DNA of 64,000 nt from Papio anubis (GCF_008728515.1 NC_044980.1:35356290-35420289); one strand, 5' to 3'. Counted from the first letter of the stretch, positions 46,781 through 58,691 are shown. Notes: generated from the letters alone by a model not told the origin. Program-made: numbers and translations.

Positions 46781-47214
46781 TGTAACAAAGAGGAGGGAAG
46801 ACTTAGAAATCTCCCAAAGTGTCCCCATTTCTCCTTCAACCCAAGTTCCTTTAGAAGCCAGCCCAAAACTGTTATCCCTTTTTAGGAGCCTTATATCCAA
46901 GGCAGCTGTGGGAGATCATGAAGAACTTGAGCTGAGGTGGATAAGGAAAGCCACAACTCCCCTGATGTTCTCTCCCCTTCCCTCAAAAATTGCTTTCACT
47001 TCCAAGAATTTACCTTCATCTGTAAGATGGACAAAGTTTTATATTGAAGGACTTTTATCACAAAGTTATTTACAACAGTAAGCATTTTGCACAATCTAAA
47101 TGTCCAAAAACAGGAAAACAGTTAAATAAATCATGGTACAGCTATACAATGACTATTATGCACTAATTGAAAAATCATATCTTGATAATACAATGAATTC
47201 ATGCATGACATAAA
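46781..47214. other. Unassigned sequence
   Basis: 47060-47200 ('aacagttaaataaatcatgg', 'gtacagctatacaatgac') may be a trace of an old L1 3' region. Nothing else is recognisable. Confidence 0.3.
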
Positions 47215-47415
47215 ATATTAATATTAGCTAACATTTAATGTTTACCATATGCCAGGTGCAAGCTAAGAATTTTACACATCATCTTATTTAGTCCTGACAG
47301 CAATCTTGTGAAGAAGGTACTATTATTACCTCCATTTTACAGATGAGGATACTGAGGTTTAGAGAGGTTAAGTAATTTGCCCAAGCTAAAACAACAACTA
47401 AGGATAGAGTTAGAA
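47215..47415 (+). repeat. MIR SINE, nearly complete
   Basis: 'agctaacatttaatgtttac', 'tactattattacctccattt', 'acagatgaggatactgaggt' and 'agagaggttaagtaatttgc' give a clear sense MIR. Confidence 0.9.
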
Positions 47416-48174
47416 ACTTTAGAAAAATGTCTTTATTATAAAGTTAGGTTTTAAAAATCAGATGTACAACTTTCTGTATTATAGTATTCCAACTATCTAG
47501 TTATTTTATTCAAAGAAAATATCACCAATGTAGTTGGTCCTGGCTAGTAGAAATATGTACAGCTTTTGTTTTCTATAATGTGCAATATTTTTCAAGTGTT
47601 CTATAATGAATAAATATTTCTCTTATTTTATTTGTTTGTTTTGTTTATTTAAAGACACAGCAAAAACAGTTTTAAAAAGTATTCTCCTCGGGAAATGGCA
47701 GCTACATCATCAGAATTTGAAAAAGAGGAAAAGAGGGGATACCTTAGAAAAAGTCCATAGGAAAATGAGAGAAGTTGAGCCATCTGGCTGCTGGCACCCT
47801 ACTCCCACCTCCTCCAAGCCTCCTCCCCTTCACCAGTAAGAACACTCCCAACTCAGGACCCAGAGTAGCAAGACAGGAGCTGCTTGTCTTGCAGTACCAA
47901 CCATCGGTGAGATACAGGTATATGGTTCAGATTTTGCCTCTCAGATCCACTTGTGCCAAACTCGAGAGCCAATGACCCAATATAAAGGAATCACGATGTC
48001 TTTTTTCTCCCACTTGAACATTTCCCAAGTTTCAAACTAGTGAAAGTTGCTGAAGATTGTGTCCCTCACACAGAAATGATGGCCATACTAGTAATGAGCA
48101 GTTAGTAACAGCCAACATTCCCCAGTCTTCACACTGAATAATCTCTCTGTGGCACTGGAACCTGCTTACGTTTG
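47416..48174. other. Unassigned sequence
   Basis: A 77-codon frame at 47606-47839 has no recognisable domain. No named repeat. Confidence 0.35.
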
Positions 48175-48310
48175 TCTTTGTTCATTCGTTCAACAAACTT
48201 TCATTGACCACACAGTATATGACTTTTCCCCAAGCATTGACAATACAGAGGTTAAAAAAAGACAGACCAGCCCCCTGTCCTCACAGAATGTGTCTATAAA
48301 CTCTCTAGCG
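48175..48310 (+). repeat. Ancient repeat fragment (same family as 21956)
   Basis: 'ttcattcgttcaacaaactt', 'gcattgacaatacagaggtt' and 'ccctgtcctcacagaatg'. Confidence 0.4.
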
Positions 48311-48324
48311 TTCCTCCCCTCAAG

Positions 48325-48760
48325 CCCTGGAATATGGCCTGGCCTTGGTGACTTGTTATTCATGAATAAAATACAGCAGAAGTGACACCGTGTCACTTGG
48401 TGGTAAACAGCAATGAAGCTTCTCCTTAGCTTTCTCCGGAGTGCTCTTGGAACCCAGGCTCTTTGCTGCAAAGAAACCCAGGCCATAGGGGGAAGCCTCA
48501 TATAAGTGTTCTGGCTGAGGGTCTTGACTGAGGGCTCAGTTGACGGCCACTATCAACTACAAGACACGTGAATGAAGAAGTTTTTGAGATGATTCCAACT
48601 CCAGCCCTCATCTGGCAAGTAAATGAGAGACCCTGAGTGAAACCTGCCAACCTGAGCAAAGGCAATCTTTCAAACTATGGGAGGTAATAATAAAAAATAA
48701 TGTTTGCTTGTTTTATACCACAAAGTTTGAGATTTTTTTTAGGCATCAAAAGATGAGTTT
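48325..48760 (+). repeat. MLT1-like MaLR LTR
   Basis: 'atggcctggccttggtgact', 'cagcagaagtgacaccgtgt', 'atgagagaccctgagtgaaa' and the polyadenylation-side phrase 'ataccacaaagtttgag' match an MLT1-type long terminal repeat of the ERVL-MaLR group. It is a solitary LTR with no internal genes. Confidence 0.6.
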
Positions 48761-48834
48761 ATGGTGTAGCAGGGGGAAACAGACATTAAATAATTATCCA
48801 AAAAAAGAAATTACATTATAAGAGTACCGTGAGA

Positions 48835-49900
48835 CTCTTACCTTTCCTGGTTCACAAACCAGAACCACATCCCAGTTCTCCTCTATGCCTTCCCAGCTTC
48901 TCTCTCCTTGTTAATGGCATCTCTGTCCTGACAGAGTCATTCTGCACTATTGTTTTCAGACCCATACTTAATTGGTTATCATATCCTGTTGACTCTATTT
49001 CCAGAGGTACCTCCCATCTGGCTCTTTCTTTCCAATCCTATCACCACATGGGCCCAGACTGGGCCCTGAGAATCTCATCCCTGGCTTATTGGAATGCCCT
49101 CTCCCGTCAGTCTCACAGCCTCCATTTACTTCCTTGTCAATCCATTCTATTCTCTGCTGTCAGACATATGTTCCTGTACCAGGTCATCCCCAATTTTTGC
49201 CTCCCCTGCTCACAAAACTTTACTATCTCTTCTCATTTTCCCCCTCTTTTCCTTACTCCGCCATCATGGTGTGTGCTTGACTTCACTTCTCACAAGAATT
49301 TCAGGATTAAGTGATTCCTGGTCAAGAAACAAAAGGAAAATCGTCCCATTTCCCAGTGGATTCGGATGAAAATTGGTAATAAAATCAGGTACAACTCCAA
49401 AAGGAGACATTGGAGAAGAACCAAGTTGGGTCTATAGGGAATTGCACGTGAGATGGCACACATATTTATGCTGCCTGAAGGTCAAAATCATGTTACCATA
49501 TCAAGCTGAAAATGTCACCACTGTCTGCAGAGCTGGACATGTTTTATTGGGAAGGTATTTTTCCTCTCTGAATCTGTTATGAACCCACTGGTTGGTTGAG
49601 TTGAGTAATAAATAAGTGAGACCTTCTGTTTCAAGGAAAAAAAAAAAAAAACTTTACTATCTCTTCATGGCCTAACAAATGCAGGCCAAATGTCTTAGAC
49701 CCTTCCTGGTCTGCTGTTCTGCTCTGATCTGGCTTTATTTTCCACACAGTTCTGCTACTGCCTGCTACACTCCGATCATCTGGACTTCTCCATACACTCT
49801 GAAAGCCTCTTCTCGTTGATGCCTCTGAGCTCTCTATCCCTCTATCTGGATGTTTTCTTCCTTCCCCATGTGTCCAGGAGTCTACCTCCTATGACTTTCA
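48835..49900 (+). mobile_element. L2 LINE 3' part, split by the RPL39 retrocopy
   Basis: 'cttattggaatgccctctcc', 'cttcctggtctgctgttctg' and 'tccgatcatctggacttctc' are diverged L2-like phrases. The sequence is continuous if 49233-49650 and one copy of its 19-bp duplication are removed. Confidence 0.5.
49233..49650 (+). pseudogene. RPL39P: Processed pseudogene of ribosomal protein L39
   Basis: RPL39 codes for a 51-residue protein of the large ribosomal subunit. This copy has its 5' UTR (about 49241-49287), coding part without introns (49288-49437), 3' UTR, AATAAA (49607-49612) and a 15-A tail (49637-49651): an L1-mediated retrocopy. In the parent frame one reads SHKNFRIK, a stop, then 'FLVKKQKENRP', 'SQWIRMKIGNKIRYNSKR', 'RHWRRTKLGL' and TAG. 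The start ATG and Ser2 are lost in a small deletion, and Arg11 CGA has become TGA. Perfect 19-bp target-site duplications lie at 49214-49232 and 49648-49666. There are no coding indels otherwise. The longer frames seen here are in other phases. Non-functional. Confidence 0.95.
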
Positions 49901-49944
49901 AGTCTCTTATAGCAGCAATTTTCATCAGTCCTAAGGCCAGCTAA

Positions 49945-50390
49945 TAATGATAGCTGTGCCTGAGACGGCTCATGGCCCAACACCTTGCGGTGGAAGTTAG
50001 GAGTTTTAACTGAGCATGTGGTCAGCTAGAGACTACAGTTCCCACTTCTAATGCAACTTGGCACAATCAGGTGACTAAGTTCTGGAACATGGAATGTAAC
50101 CAGAAATGAAATCAGCCACTTCTGGGTGATGTCCTTAAAAAGATGAAGCATGTCTTCACCTGGCCTTTTGCCTTTCTTGCTTGCTGGGATGTGGAAAAGG
50201 CCAGAGCAACCGTCTTGGTCTTAGAACTAGAAGCCACATATGGAAAATGTGGAGGCCCTCTTATAGCTGCAGACTTCCTACCTCTGGACAGAGAGAAGAA
50301 TAAACCTCTATTATGCTCTGCTACTGGAATTTGGAGTCTTTTTGCTATAGTAGCTTAGTCCATATCCCAACTAATATAATAATCTTTATA
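49945..50390 (+). repeat. MLT1-like MaLR LTR
   Basis: 'atggaatgtaaccagaaatg', 'gagaagaataaacctctatt', 'atagtagcttagtccatatc' and 'ccaactaatataat' follow the 3' half of an MLT1-type LTR. The 71-codon frame at 50143-50358 is part of it. Confidence 0.55.
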
Positions 50391-50394
50391 TTGA

Positions 50395-50600
50395 CATTTT
50401 TATTATATGGCAGGTACTCTTCATCACATTATTTAATTTTCATAAATGTCATTGTGAAGAAGATAATATTGAAGATGAAGAAATTGAAACTCAGAAAAGC
50501 TTTGCAACTTGCCCAAGGCCACACAGCTAGCAGGTAATGAAGTCAGAACTCAAACCTAGGCCAGATGATTTCAGAAACTATACTCTTAATGACTATTTAT
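50395..50600 (+). repeat. MIR SINE
   Basis: 'atgaagaaattgaaactcag', 'gcaacttgcccaaggccaca' and 'cagctagcaggtaatgaag' form a clear sense MIR. Confidence 0.88.
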
Positions 50601-50619
50601 CCCTTTGCTCTGTTCCACA

Positions 50620-50740
50620 GCCTTAAAGGCATAGATAGATCTCATTCAGGTTTGCCAAGTGTTCCCAGAAGCACTTAGGAAAAAATGCTTATAGATGCTC
50701 AGTAAATGTTTGTTGAGTGAATGATTGATCTTAGGAAAAC
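50620..50740 (+). repeat. L2 3' end trace
   Basis: 'atgctcagtaaatgtttgtt' with 'gagtgaatgattg' is the L2 terminus. The upstream part is unclear. Confidence 0.45.
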
Positions 50741-50775
50741 TTTGTGAAAATTTCTAACTAAAATAATGTGATACA

Positions 50776-51098
50776 TGGCTGGGCGTGGTGGCTCATGCCT
50801 GTAATCCCAGCACTTTGGGAGGCCAAGGCGGGTGGATCACCTGAGGTCGGGAGTTTGAGACCAGCCTGACCAACATGGAGAAACCCCATCTATACTAAAA
50901 ATATAAAACATTAGCCAGACATGGTGGTACATGCCTGTAATCTCAGCTACTCAGGAGGCTGAGGCAGGAGAATCACTTGAACCCGGGAGGCAGAGGTTGT
51001 GGTGAGCCGAGATTGTGCCATTGCACTCCAGCCTGGGCAACAAGAGCAAAACTCTGTCCCAAAATAATATGAATAATGATGATAATAATAATAATAAT
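50776..51098 (+). mobile_element. Alu SINE with (AAT)n/(GAT)n tail
   Basis: Full-length Alu. The tail from 51066 has become an AAT/GAT microsatellite. Target-site duplication 'aataatgtgatac' at 50762 and 51093. Confidence 0.96.
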
Positions 51099-51107
51099 GT
51101 GATACAG

Positions 51108-51957
51108 TTAACTGTTTCTGGTCACCAGCAGCCTGCATCCCTATTTTATAGAGACCATTATTGTGGGTGCTTAATACCAACAAATCTCTTCGCAGAGAAT
51201 ACCATGTATTGGAGCACTTTTTGTCCATATCACTATTCATCTTACAATCAACAGAGAGTCTATGTGAATTGATTGGGGAAAGCGTTTAGCCTGTTTCAGT
51301 CATCTATATTTGTTTACACAGATGTTTTTCCCCTTGTTCAAGCAGAAGACTGTGGTTCAGAAATCAGAGACGGAAATAAAATTAGGGGCTTTTTGAAGAC
51401 TGCTGTGTGGTATCCTGCATCCTGGGCTCTCAGCAGGGATGTGGGGTCCAGGGACTTTCAAAGTCTTTCTTTGTGCTATGTTAAGGGTCCTGGTAGAAAG
51501 TGAATAGTGCTGAGAGCTTGGGGCTGTGGGAGAGGTTATTATAAAGTACCGGCATCCTACTGTGAGGGCTGAATGTGTTCCCTCCTTCAGGGCTCTTATC
51601 TGGAGCGCTTGGATAGAAAGGGAAGAGAACAGAACGCCTGAACTGTTCTAGGGTTGTCTTCAGCCCTCCTCTGGGAAAACTTTTAGCAAGAAACACAAAT
51701 CAAGGGGAAGCTAAAGAATGATTTCTTAAAAGGGTCTTCAAACAGTAACAGCCAGGCTTTGTTTTTTTCAATTAAGGGGACCAAAAGAAGAAATTACAGC
51801 CAATTTTCTTTCTAATTAAGTCCCATGGACCTCCCAAAATACAACACAGATGCTGTGACGAACACTAACGCTCTTCAGTGAAGTACGCTTGAACTCAGTG
51901 GCACTTAGAGAATGATTTTTGAAACTAAAAATTTAAAACAAAAACAAAACACAGAGA

Positions 51958-51988
<31 letters not shown>

Positions 51989-52549
51989 GCCATAAAAGCT
52001 TATTGTAATCATGGCTTGCACTAACCCTTTGGGAGGTTATGCAGTAAAGTTGAATTCTTTTTCATCAGTACATTCAAAGTAAATTCATTCTTCTCTTTCA
52101 CTTCCAATACGGATATACATTTAAGATGATTCTTCCTCCTATGTGTACCTACCATACTGATATTAATATATCAATTTAAAACTAAGCATTATTTCATATT
52201 AGAACATATGTCTGGTGAGAATGCCCATGCCCTAGCATTTCATGAAGCCATGTGTCCCAGGAAGAAGTTATATGGATAAGAAGGCTAAGATGATCCTACC
52301 ACCTAGAGGACATTTACATTAGGAGGAGCTAGACAAACATTGAAGAGACTTGCTTGACCCAGTGCTGGTCAGTTTTAATGAGGCCAAATCTCATGGAACA
52401 GGGGCAGAATGGGCGGAGAGTGGGTGATCAGCCCTGGCTAATTCTAGTTTCAGTTCAGCAAATCAGAATCACGGTTCACAGCAGCAATCCCATGGATGCC
52501 ATCAAGTGTAACCACCCAAGGGTTTCACCTTGCCTGCTGCCTAGACAGA
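51108..52549. other. Unassigned sequence with a GA microsatellite
   Basis: No gene and no repeat that I can name, apart from the (GA)n run at 51952-51989. Short frames on both strands have no recognisable domain. Confidence 0.4.
51952..51989 (+). repeat. (GA)n microsatellite
   Basis: About 18 GA units with one CA interruption. Confidence 0.93.
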
Positions 52550-52865
52550 GCTGATTTATCGAGACAGGGGAATTGCAAGAGAAAGAGTAATTCACACAGA
52601 GCTGGCTGTACAGGAGACTGGGGTTGTATTATTACTCAAATTAGTCTCCCTGAGCATTCGAGGATCAAAGTTTTTAAGGATAACTTGGTGGGTGGGGGAG
52701 AGCCAGTGAGCCAGGAGTGCTGATTGGTTAGGGAAGAAATCACAGGGAGTCGTAGCTGTCTTCTTGGGCTGAGTCAGTTCCTGGGTGGGGGCCACTAGAT
52801 GAGATGAGCCAGTTTATTGATCTGGGCGGTGCCAGCTGATCCATCAAGTGCAGGGTCTGCAAAAT
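52550..52865 (-). repeat. Endogenous-retrovirus-derived fragment (tentative)
   Basis: 'cgagacaggggaattgcaag', 'gggagtcgtagctgtcttct', 'tgagccagtttattgatctg' and 'atccatcaagtgcagggtct' match a common ERV/MaLR-related repeat. No coding frame of note. Orientation is uncertain. Confidence 0.45.
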
Positions 52866-53060
52866 TTTTGAATTTTGAACCACGTGAATATATTAACTAT
52901 TCAAAAGATAAATAAAATGGAAATTATTTAAAAATACAAATTGTTCACTCTCCTGATGGTGGTAATGGTTTCACAGGTATACAGCTATGTCAAAACTTAT
53001 CAAATTGCACACTTTAAATATGTATAATATTATGCCACAGTAACGCTACTAAAAATATGA
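52866..53060 (+). mobile_element. Old L1 3'-end pieces
   Basis: 'gaattttgaaccacgtgaat' followed by 'atggtggtaatggtttcaca' and 'tatcaaattgcacactttaa' are two L1M-type 3' endings joined. Confidence 0.6.
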
Positions 53061-53084
53061 TAAACCTGTTGAAACCCTGTCTCA

Positions 53085-53086
53085 AA

Positions 53087-53137
<51 letters not shown>
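53085..53137 (+). repeat. Compound (TA)n(TG)n microsatellite
   Basis: About ten TA units followed by about sixteen TG units. Confidence 0.95.
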
Positions 53138-53140
<3 letters not shown>

Positions 53141-53169
53141 CTCCAGTAGAATATATATCCAGTTGAATA

Positions 53170-53510
53170 TATCTTTAGAGATAGCAGGGTCCTCCACCAT
53201 TCTGCACCATGGACCCCTATCACAGTCTACTGAAGCGCCTTCTCAGATGACATCTGGAGATATATGAAACAATTGTAAGGTGATATGAAAATATCTGTGA
53301 TTTCTACGGGTGACAAAGTCTGAGTACTGCTAAAACTCATGTGATTTTCTGCCTACATCCATTAGTTGAAGGAATTGCTGAATTTCAACTAAAGGTTAAT
53401 GAAAATAAAGAGGTACTGTTTCTCCCATTCAAGTTCACAGACCCCTGGAGCCTATCCACAGAACCTTTGTAGGGTGTCTCCAACCCCACAGGCAGTGTTC
53501 CAGGGAAAGA
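53170..53510. repeat. Possible hAT-type MITE remnant
   Basis: 'tctgtgatttctacgggtga', 'gaaggaattgctgaatttca' and 'gaaaataaagaggtactg' resemble a non-autonomous hAT repeat that I cannot name. No clear terminal repeats. Confidence 0.3.
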
Positions 53511-54069
53511 TCTTGGCATAACCTCAAAAGACAAAGAAATGCAAAGGGTAAAATGTGAAAGTCCGATCAAGTGGTATAGACCCCCTGGGGTTGCTTAAAT
53601 TAGGTGCCCTCAAGCCTTCAAATTCATAACAGAGAGACAGAAAAGAACACCTTCCTTCATATGGCAGCGTGGAGGTAAGAAGCAGCACCATGTGTGCCCA
53701 GCTCCACATGTCACACCCAGCCAAAATCTCTAGGCAATGGGCACATGACTAGCTGAAAACAGAATTCCAAAAAATTCCCCTAGGAAAGCATCCGAAAATT
53801 GTTTGGATGACATAATTATTTTCTTAGCAGGTATGTATCTATAATCCTGGGGAGATTTAGAATTAAATGCAGAGGTGAAATAAATAAAAGACAGTATTCT
53901 TTGCTTATGCCAAATTAGGGGAGACTCTGAGACTATTTGATGTTTTCAGTTCTTGTAATTTTAAGATAATTTGGCATGTTAGATAGGATTTCTGCTTTTT
54001 CCTCCCTTACATCATTATCTTCCTTCCAATTCCTCGATATCTTCTCCACTTCCAGACATTGGAGAGCCC
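53511..54069. other. Unassigned sequence
   Basis: Nothing recognisable. AT-rich from 53760. Confidence 0.35.
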
Positions 54070-54765
54070 AGGGCCCAGTCCTTATCTGTTCACTAGCTAC
54101 ACTCACTCACGCCCCATAGGAACACTATCTATAGCAGATAAAACCAAATCTAGTCTCAAACCAGACCTCTCCCATGAATTCATTCTCTCATATCTAACAG
54201 TTTATTCAACATCTCCCCTCGAGTATCTCAGATTATGACTTCCTGCCCACAAGTCTGTTCTCAGTCCTCCCCAAATCAGTAAATTACAACTACATTCCTA
54301 CAGCTACTCAGGCCAAAAACGTTGGTTTTAGAGTCATTAAATCTTATATAAAAATTTGGCTAACAAAATGAGGCAGAATAATATAATAGAAATCAGATTA
54401 GGTATAATACCAGCTTTTGTAATCGTGTTTGTTGTACTACCATGTGTAATGTTAAATAAAACAACTTTTCCGGGCGTGGTGGCTCATGCCTGTAGTCACA
54501 GCACTTTGGGAGGCTGAGACGGGAGGAACACTTGAGGTCGGGAGTTCGAGACCAGCCTAACCAACATGATGAAACCCTGTCTCTACTAAAAAATACAAAA
54601 ATTAGCCGGGTGTGGTGGCATGCGCCTGTAATCCCAGCTACTTGGGAGGCTGAGGCAGGAGAACCACTTGAATCTGGGAGGTGGAAGTTGTACTGAGCCG
54701 ACATCACATCATTGCACCCCAGCCTTGGCAACAAGAGTGAGACTCTGTCTCAAAAAAATAAAAAA

Positions 54766-54796
<31 letters not shown>

Positions 54797-55575
54797 AAAA
54801 CAACTTTGACCATTTAATTTTTAGTTATTCTACCCCATTTTGGTTTTGAATCTTCTCCTCCATCTTCATTCATTGTCATGCTCCCTTGGCATGATTACAC
54901 AGAGCTTTAAATTCCGTGTGTGTCACAGGTCCCAAATGTAGAGCTCCAGGTTCACCTCTCTCGAGAATGCTATTGCCACCTAGAGATTTCCAATGGAGAT
55001 CTATGAGCATTCAGAGCTCTTCATTCCCCTGCACCTAACTTGAACCTTCAGCCCTCCACCTCATTTTAGTTAGTCTATTTACCTCGTTGCTCAAGTCTAA
55101 AACTTCAGCTATATCTTTCACAGCTCTCTTTTCTTATTTTGTCCAATTTTTCATCAAATCCTGACAATTCTTCTTCCAAACTGTATCCCTAAGTTGTAGC
55201 ACTTCTCCGCACATTTATGGTTGTACCTTAATCCAAGCCACCAACAACTCTCACTAGGCCTTTTTCAATGGCCTCCTAGGTAGTCTCTCACCCTGCTAAC
55301 CATTTTCCACAAATCAGCCAGTTAGCCTTAAAAGAAAAAAAAAAAAGCCATTTCATTCTTCGTGATGTCCTACAATGTCTTCCTATTTCACCCTGAGTGA
55401 GCTCCAAAGTCGTTTCCTAAAGCAGTGTGCATTTATTTGTTTGGGGTCTGTCTCCCCCCACCAGAAAGTAAGTTCCATGAGAGTCAAGATGTCCTCTCCT
55501 TTGTTCACTGCTTTATCCACATCTCCTTAAACAGTGCCAGGCAGAGTGGGGCTCAAGAAATACTTGTGGCACAAA
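54070..55575 (+). mobile_element. L2 LINE, 3' part, split by an Alu
   Basis: 54070-54469 and 54801-55575 carry L2 phrases in order: 'caacatctcccctcgagtat', 'aatccaagccaccaacaact', 'atggcctcctaggtagtctc', and 'gagagtcaagatgtcctctc' to 'ttaaacagtgccaggcagag' at the 3' end. Confidence 0.7.
54470..54800 (+). mobile_element. Alu SINE with (AAAT)n tail
   Basis: Full-length. The tail is an AAAT microsatellite (54755-54797). Target-site duplication 'aaataaaacaacttt' at 54453 and 54790. Confidence 0.96.
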
Positions 55576-55864
55576 AGAGAATAAACTGCTGAATGTGGAG
55601 TGAAGGCTGGGAGTATAAAGCAGTGGAGGAAGGAGGGAAACACTAACATTTTAGTCTATATTTTGTACACTTTTGCAAAGAGATGTTTTGAAGACTTCAG
55701 TCTTCAAAAATCTAAAAGGAAAAGAAAATTTATTTAAACTTGCTAACAAGTCCAAGTTCTATATAACGACTGAAAGGGCAGTATAATAAGATAGCAAAAT
55801 CTGTGGGGCCACTGTGGGTAGAGCTGAGGAATCTGGAAATGTTAAATCAACTTTAAGAGGAAGA

Positions 55865-56162
55865 GGCTGGGCGCAGTGGCTCACACCTATAATCCCAGCA
55901 CTTTAGGAGGCTGAGGTGGGCGGATCACCTGAGGTTGGAAATTTGAAGACCAGCCTGACCAACATGGTGAAACCCTGTCGCTACTAAAAATACAAAATTA
56001 GCCAGGCATGGTGGTGTGCACCTGTAATCCCAGCTACTCAGGAGACTGAGACAGGAGAATCACTTGTACCCAGGAGATAGAGGTTGTGGTGAGCTGAGAT
56101 CACGCCATTGCACTCCAGCCTGGGCAAAACTCAGTCTCAAAAAACAAAAACAAAAACGAAAA
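55865..56162 (+). mobile_element. Alu SINE (S-type)
   Basis: Full-length, with (CAAAAA)n tail. 'aagaggaaga' lies before it, after it, and after the next element. Confidence 0.95.
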
Positions 56163-56172
56163 AGAGGAAGAC

Positions 56173-56319
56173 CAGGGCTCGGTGTGGTGACTCTTGCCTG
56201 TAATCCCAGCACTTTGGGAGGTCAAGGTGGGAGAATCACTTGAGTCCAGGAGTTTGAGACTAGCCTGGGCAACATAGCGAGACTCCATCTCTACAAAAAT
56301 TAATAAAAAGTTAAAAAAT
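56173..56319 (+). mobile_element. Alu left monomer (FLAM-like or truncated AluJ)
   Basis: Only one arm, 'ggctcggtgtggtgactctt' to 'tctctacaaaaattaataaa', then an A-rich tail. Flanked by 'aagaggaaga' on both sides. Confidence 0.88.
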
Positions 56320-56329
56320 AAGAGGAAGA

Positions 56330-57734
56330 GCAGATAGAAGCCATGCTGTAGTCTGTATTGACTTTGTAATGAGATTCAAACCCCAGCTTTGACTGGACAC
56401 TGTATCCCTGAAGAACATCTGTGCCCTTGTCCACTCTTATTTGTTCTTTTCCATTTTCTCACCTTCACAACATCGATTTCAACTCATACAGCCAATGGGC
56501 ATTTTAAAATGTTCAGACAGCTCCTTTTGAGTTAAGATACACCTGAAGGAAAGGTTTGCTTCCATAAAGCATCAACATATCCAAATAAAGATTGCAATCT
56601 CATCAAAAAGACCCAAGAGAATACTTCAAAATGGACAACCAGCAACCAGTGAATTCTGCCTAGCTAGAAGCTCCAGACTTTGAGGACTCGTGGATTTGTG
56701 ATGATTTTTTTCTGTCTGTGATGAGGAATTGGGAAGATCAGACATTCCTGGTGGGTAAAGGAAATGCTAGAGAGGAAGCTCCAGGATTACCAGTAAGTGT
56801 CTCTTGACAAGGGCCAGTTTTGGAAAGGTGGGATTTGCTAATGCCTGGCTATGGTAATGAGTTTGCAGGAAATGACTGATGAAAAGCAGGGTTAACCTGA
56901 AGTAAATTTACCCCTCAGCAGGCCTCCTTTCCTTAACTCCCCCCCCCCACCCCCATATTTTAATCAAGAGGCAAAGCCCCTGGCTGGGATTAGACAGGGA
57001 CCACATTTTAATCACTAAACTTCTTCATAACAATAGGCGTCACGTAACAGTCCTAACTTCCTGGAAGATTTTGAAAGCAGAACTAGGGGGTAAAAAAAAC
57101 AACTCTGAATCCTTTGGGATTTAGTGAAGGAAAGGTCCAAGTCCAAGTAGCTCTCCAGAAAGGGGAGACTCCAGCTACCCTGTGCAGGGCTTGAGGGGTG
57201 AGTTCCATCTTAAACATTACATTTGAAAAACATAGCAAACATCTAAAAAGAAGTTCCCTAATAAAACTATTCACTCTCTTCTACATCTGGTGAAAGGTGC
57301 TTCTTCTAGTGTTGTCTCTCTGCCTTGTGAATGTTAGCAATTGTGACAATTTGGTGGATCTATTGTCCTCTAAGACAGGTCTTCCTCTAATGGAAGAGAA
57401 GAAAAACCAGGGTTTTGATCAGAGCATAGTGGGGGCCTGTGTCGGCTGATAGATATCTTGGAATATGGAAGAATGTTGGCCACCTGGGGGTTGCTCCCGT
57501 GGTATCTGTGTCACATTTGGATGTTTAGGTTTTTTGGTGTGTTTGGTTGGTTGTTTTGTTTTGTTTTTGGCTCATGGAGATTGGGTAATTCTTAGAAGTT
57601 CTTGAGGCTGATAGTGTTGTTGGTCGTGTTACTGCTTGTTCTGCCAGGTACTAGAAAAAAGACTTTAGCGTGCTCCAAAGTGCATTAACACAAACTGAAA
57701 ACTTCTTTTCAACCCAAGAAATGCTGTGACTGCC
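56330..57734. other. Unassigned sequence, few repeats
   Basis: Contains a C-run (56940-56955) and GT-rich stretch (57530-57570). No gene is supported. Confidence 0.4.
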
Positions 57735-58205
57735 TTGTCAAGAAAGCAAGGTATACATCTTATTTCAGCTTTGTTTCCACTCCTCAATTTGTCCAGACTT
57801 GGAACTCTCTCCTCAGTCTTTTCTCTGGTCTCTAGCCATCTGGGTCCCCTTGCTTGTCCCCTCACAGGACTTGTCGTGTTCCTGCCATTTCTTCCACCCG
57901 GCACACCTCTCCCTAGCTACTCCTAACTCCAGAAAAACCTTCCTCATCTTTAGAGTTCTTTCTGAAATGCTGCCTCTTCCATGAAACTCTCTCTTTCCCC
58001 CCACAACTGGAATGAATTCGTGTCTGTCCTGTCCGATGAGGGATTTTATGTTTTCATCTCTCTCATGAGGTCTTCCTCTGTCACGTATTTCTTTGCACAT
58101 GTTTTCCCTACCATAATGTCAGATCCTTGAGGACTGCCACGATTTTGCCCCACTTTGTGTATCCCACCTTCCCTCCAGGGCCTTCAAACATAGTGGGAAT
58201 CTGTA
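57735..58205 (+). mobile_element. L2 LINE 3' end
   Basis: 'ctgaaatgctgcctcttcca', 'ttgcacatgttttccctacc', 'atgtcagatccttgaggact' and 'ctccagggccttcaaacata' follow the L2 3' end. Confidence 0.7.
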
Positions 58206-58234
58206 GAATTCTGAGGGTGGTATTTTTATCAGGA

Positions 58235-58530
58235 CTGTTAGTCCCAGCAAAGCAGAATTGTGTAGCACTTAAGTTCCCAGGCTTTAAATGCAAGAGGACT
58301 AGGGTAGAATCTTGGTCCAATCACTCAACCAGCTTGTGACCTAGGCGGTTGCTAATTCTCTGAGAATCTCAATTCCTTCATTGGGAAAGTGGGAATAATA
58401 AAACTTAGTAACAATAAGATTGTTGTGACAAGTAAATGAGGCAAATATAAAACACTTGGCATGGTGCCTGACACGTAAGTCTTTTCAAAAAGACTTAATA
58501 AGTGGTAGACCTTTTATTATTGTTACTATT
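58235..58530 (-). repeat. MIR SINE, nearly complete
   Basis: 'attgtgtagcacttaagttc', 'cttgtgacctaggcggttgc', 'tcaattccttcattgggaaa', 'gattgttgtgacaagtaaat' and 'acttggcatggtgcctgaca' give a clear antisense MIR. Confidence 0.88.
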
Positions 58531-58691
58531 ACCATTAGCCGTAAACTTCTACGCAGAGACCAAAATATTCTTACTACATGTTAATCTATTTAAATAAATT
58601 AAGAGTGATTGCTCTGGAGAGAGGATTTCATGAGCCCCACCAATTCTATCTTTTTCCAAAGACTCTTCTATAAAGAGCAATCACTTTCTAA

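Noticed and set aside
49373..49582. 69-codon frame starting inside the RPL39 copy
   Set aside because: It is out of phase with RPL39; the parental frame is broken by a stop at codon 11.
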